From: Actinomycetota bacterium
GTDB taxonomy: Bacteria > Actinomycetota > Actinomycetes > S36-B12 > UBA5976
Assembly: GCA_947491175.1 (NCBI GenBank)
Contig: CANLIF010000015.1
Location: 1-15,706, forward strand
Direction of reading: 5' to 3'
Length of the DNA: 15,706 nt
The notes under the pieces are model-generated. The model did not search any database and was not told the DNA's origin. It worked only from the letters and a program-made list of their open reading frames with translations. The translations under genes were made by a program, and so were the position numbers. Shown piece by piece: positions 14,260 through 15,706 of this stretch (positions are counted from its first letter, which is position 1; every line of letters begins with the position of its first letter).

Positions 14260-14949
14260 ATGTCAGCTTTGAGCCAATGGTTGAAACCATCTCGAACCGT
14301 ACCCACAACTTCGTGGAGTGCTTCTGGCTCAATGTGGAAAGCGCGGCCAAAGACATTCTTTTATTTGATGTTGGGTAATTGGCTTTACGGTACTGGTGAG
14401 GCAATCCTCATAAAAGCTGACATCGGTCAATCTGCGGGCACAGTCTTGGCTCAAGGAATTCAAAATCTGACTGGGGACAGTCTGGGTTGGACTAGTTTCT
14501 ATATATCTGTCGGTGTTATGTTTCTTTGGATTCCATTAAAGAACAAAGTTGGAATCGGAACTGTCTTAAACATTATCTTTGTTTCGGTAGCAATTGATGT
14601 CATGATGCCAGTGTTCCCCAGCCCTGACACCTATGCCTTATCCGTAGTGCAGGTATTGATCGGGATTTTAGTGATTGGTCTAGGTAGCGCCTTCTATATC
14701 CCAAGCAACTTGGGACCAGGGCCACGTGACGGTTTAATGACTGGGTTTCACTATCGGACTGGAATTCCAATTGGCCGAGTTCGCTTTTTTATTGAGGCTG
14801 CCTTTTTACTCGCAGGTTGGTTGTTAGGTGGCTCGGTTGGCCTTGGAACTGTTTTAGTCACAGTTTTAGTTGGCGAAGTTGTAGCAATCTTCTTTGGCAT
14901 TGTTGGTCGAGTCAGCAAGCCAAGTTTGCCCAGCGACCCGTTGATTTAA
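14260..14949 (+). CDS. YczE/YyaS/YitT-type membrane protein, first of a tandem pair
   Basis: A 229-residue membrane protein with a soluble N-terminus of about 32 residues and then roughly six hydrophobic segments (about 33-52, 76-92, 99-119, 125-147, 176-192, 195-215). The conserved family stretch GPGPRDGLMTG (152-162) followed by TGIPIGRVRFFIE and GWLLGG supports the YczE (COG2364) assignment. Family function is unknown; in this setting a transport role for the substrate or product of the preceding enzymes is possible but unproven. It starts five bases after the DAO-family gene without a clear ribosome-binding site, suggesting translational coupling. It is the paralogue of the next gene. Confidence 0.85.
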   Translation: MSALSQWLKPSRTVPTTSWSASGSMWKARPKTFFYLMLGNWLYGTGEAILIKADIGQSAGTVLAQGIQNLTGDSLGWTSFYISVGVMFLWIPLKNKVGIGTVLNIIFVSVAIDVMMPVFPSPDTYALSVVQVLIGILVIGLGSAFYIPSNLGPGPRDGLMTGFHYRTGIPIGRVRFFIEAAFLLAGWLLGGSVGLGTVLVTVLVGEVVAIFFGIVGRVSKPSLPSDPLI

Positions 14950-14960
14950 GGCGCAAAACA

Positions 14961-15641
14961 ATGACTTCAATTGGGCAATGGCTACGGCCAGCTTTGACAG
15001 TTCCAAAAACATCTTGGTCCGCGGGGGAATCAAATTGGAAAGTCACACCGAAAACATTTTTTGTTCTGGTTCTTGGACTATGGCTCTTTGGAACCGGTGA
15101 GGCACTTTTAATTGATGCAAGCATTGGCCAATCACCCTGGACAGTTTTGGCAGACGGTTTGGCCAAAACCTTAAACATGACAATTGGAGAAACCACATTC
15201 TTGACGTCGATAGTGGTCTTGCTGCTTTGGATACCACTTAAGCGCAAGCCAGGCCTGGGCACTGTGATGAATATCCTGGTCATTGCGGTGGCTATTGATG
15301 TGATGATTCCGCTGCTACCGACTCCAACAAATGTTGTGGCACAAACTGTTGAAGCACTAATTGGAATTCTGCTAGTTGGTGTTGCCAGCGCACTTTACAT
15401 AACATGCAATGTTGGTGCTGGGCCACGTGATGGCTTGATGACTGGACTTAATGAAAGAACTGGCGTCCGCGTTGGTCGAGTTAGAACTGGAATTGAAGTT
15501 ATTGCAGTAACTATTGGTTGGTCACTTGGTGGCTTGGTGGATGTAGGCACGTTGTTGTTTGCTTTGCTAATTGGCCAAAGTGTCGCTATCTCATTTGGTT
15601 TGGTAGAGCGACTTAGTCCGCATACAGGACACCAGGGTTAA
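14961..15641 (+). CDS. YczE/YyaS/YitT-type membrane protein, second of a tandem pair
   Basis: A 226-residue membrane protein that aligns without gaps to its upstream neighbour over residues 1-215, with 118 identical positions by hand count (about 55%). Shared blocks include the N-terminal TSWS, PKTFF, GTGEA, IGQS, IPLK, AIDVM, LIGIL and GPRDGLMTG (153-161) segments. The predicted helices fall at the same places. The start is the ATG at 14961, eight bases after AAGGCG (14947-14952). The open frame extends upstream to 14817, but that part lies within the preceding gene in another frame and lacks resemblance to the family. The 3' end overlaps the convergent FAD-linked oxidase gene by 29 bp. Two copies may form a heteromeric channel or serve different substrates; this is inference. 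Confidence 0.87.
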   Translation: MTSIGQWLRPALTVPKTSWSAGESNWKVTPKTFFVLVLGLWLFGTGEALLIDASIGQSPWTVLADGLAKTLNMTIGETTFLTSIVVLLLWIPLKRKPGLGTVMNILVIAVAIDVMIPLLPTPTNVVAQTVEALIGILLVGVASALYITCNVGAGPRDGLMTGLNERTGVRVGRVRTGIEVIAVTIGWSLGGLVDVGTLLFALLIGQSVAISFGLVERLSPHTGHQG

Positions 15642-15706
15642 ATAATCCTGTTGGATCAAAAATGGATTTAATTTGCTCTCCGATCTCAATATCGAGAGCT
15701 GGTCTA
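15613..15706 (-). CDS. FAD-linked oxidase (GlcD-like), C-terminal fragment
   Basis: The minus strand reads an open frame from the window edge to a TAA at 15613-15615, giving 30 residues that end in IGEQIKSIFDPTGLFNPGVL and then YAD. The IKxxFDPxGLxNPG signature is the C-terminal end of FAD-linked oxidases of the glycolate oxidase GlcD / D-lactate / D-2-hydroxyglutarate dehydrogenase group. Everything upstream lies outside the window, so the substrate cannot be named. It overlaps the end of the second YczE-type gene by 29 bp in a tail-to-tail arrangement with no terminator between them. Confidence 0.75.
   Translation of the reverse strand, partial: RPALDIEIGEQIKSIFDPTGLFNPGVLYAD

Noticed and set aside
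14817..14960. Extension of the second YczE-type gene back into the first one
   Set aside because: The extra 48 residues are the first gene read in another frame; the ATG at 14961 has a ribosome-binding site and aligns exactly with the paralogue's start.
1..15706. CRISPR arrays, insertion sequences, integrases, toxin-antitoxin pairs or defence genes
   Set aside because: No regularly spaced repeats, terminal inverted repeats, transposase motifs or recognisable defence domains were seen on either strand.

Overview
The window is a compact bacterial chromosome segment, most likely from an actinobacterium with a small genome and moderate GC (a bit under 50% by eye). This rests on the convergent layout pyrE / DedA-family gene / fba / DUF3151 / purA, which resembles the mycobacterial chromosome (from memory, M. 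tuberculosis has purA, the DUF3151 gene, fba and a DedA gene close together). It also rests on a DUF3151 protein, a family I know from Actinobacteria, and on several apparently leaderless starts. A freshwater or marine planktonic actinobacterium (acI / Nanopelagicales type) would fit the gene density and GC, but this is inference. Codon use looks uniform and I see no insertion sequence, integrase, prophage or CRISPR array.

Layout. (1) 1-147 is the 3' end of pyrE, meeting the DedA membrane protein (144-803, minus) tail to tail. (2) 889-4447 runs on the plus strand: class II fructose-bisphosphate aldolase, DUF3151 protein, adenylosuccinate synthetase (purA) and a GNAT acetyltransferase. (3) 4531-5874 is a single class III aminotransferase closed by a near-textbook terminator. 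(4) 5956-9576 is an overlapping purD-purB-purC operon. (5) 9577-9912 is a 336-bp intergenic stretch with a hairpin after purC, a minus-strand tRNA-like sequence with a poor anticodon stem, a perfect DnaA-box-like 9-mer, and a possible small RNA with a consensus -35 box and a strong terminator. (6) 9913-15706 is an accessory metabolic block: a ThDP-dependent decarboxylase-like enzyme (minus) divergent from an aldehyde dehydrogenase, a DAO-family FAD oxidoreductase and two tandem YczE-type membrane proteins (plus). It ends in the 3' end of an FAD-linked oxidase on the minus strand.

How the genes work together. purD, purC, purB and purA cover GAR synthesis, SAICAR synthesis, both adenylosuccinate lyase reactions and the committed step to AMP; pyrE makes OMP. 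fba is central glycolysis/gluconeogenesis. The right-hand block looks catabolic: oxidation of an amine or imine by the DAO enzyme, a 2-oxo acid step by the ThDP enzyme, oxidation of the resulting aldehyde by the dehydrogenase, possible substrate movement by the membrane pair, and a flavin 2-hydroxyacid-type dehydrogenase. Its substrate cannot be read from the sequence.

I found no obviously new defence or mobile system. The points most worth a second look are the tRNA-like element, the possible small RNA, the uncharacterised catabolic block, the tandem membrane pair (about 55% identical, ungapped) and the recurrent leaderless-start architecture.
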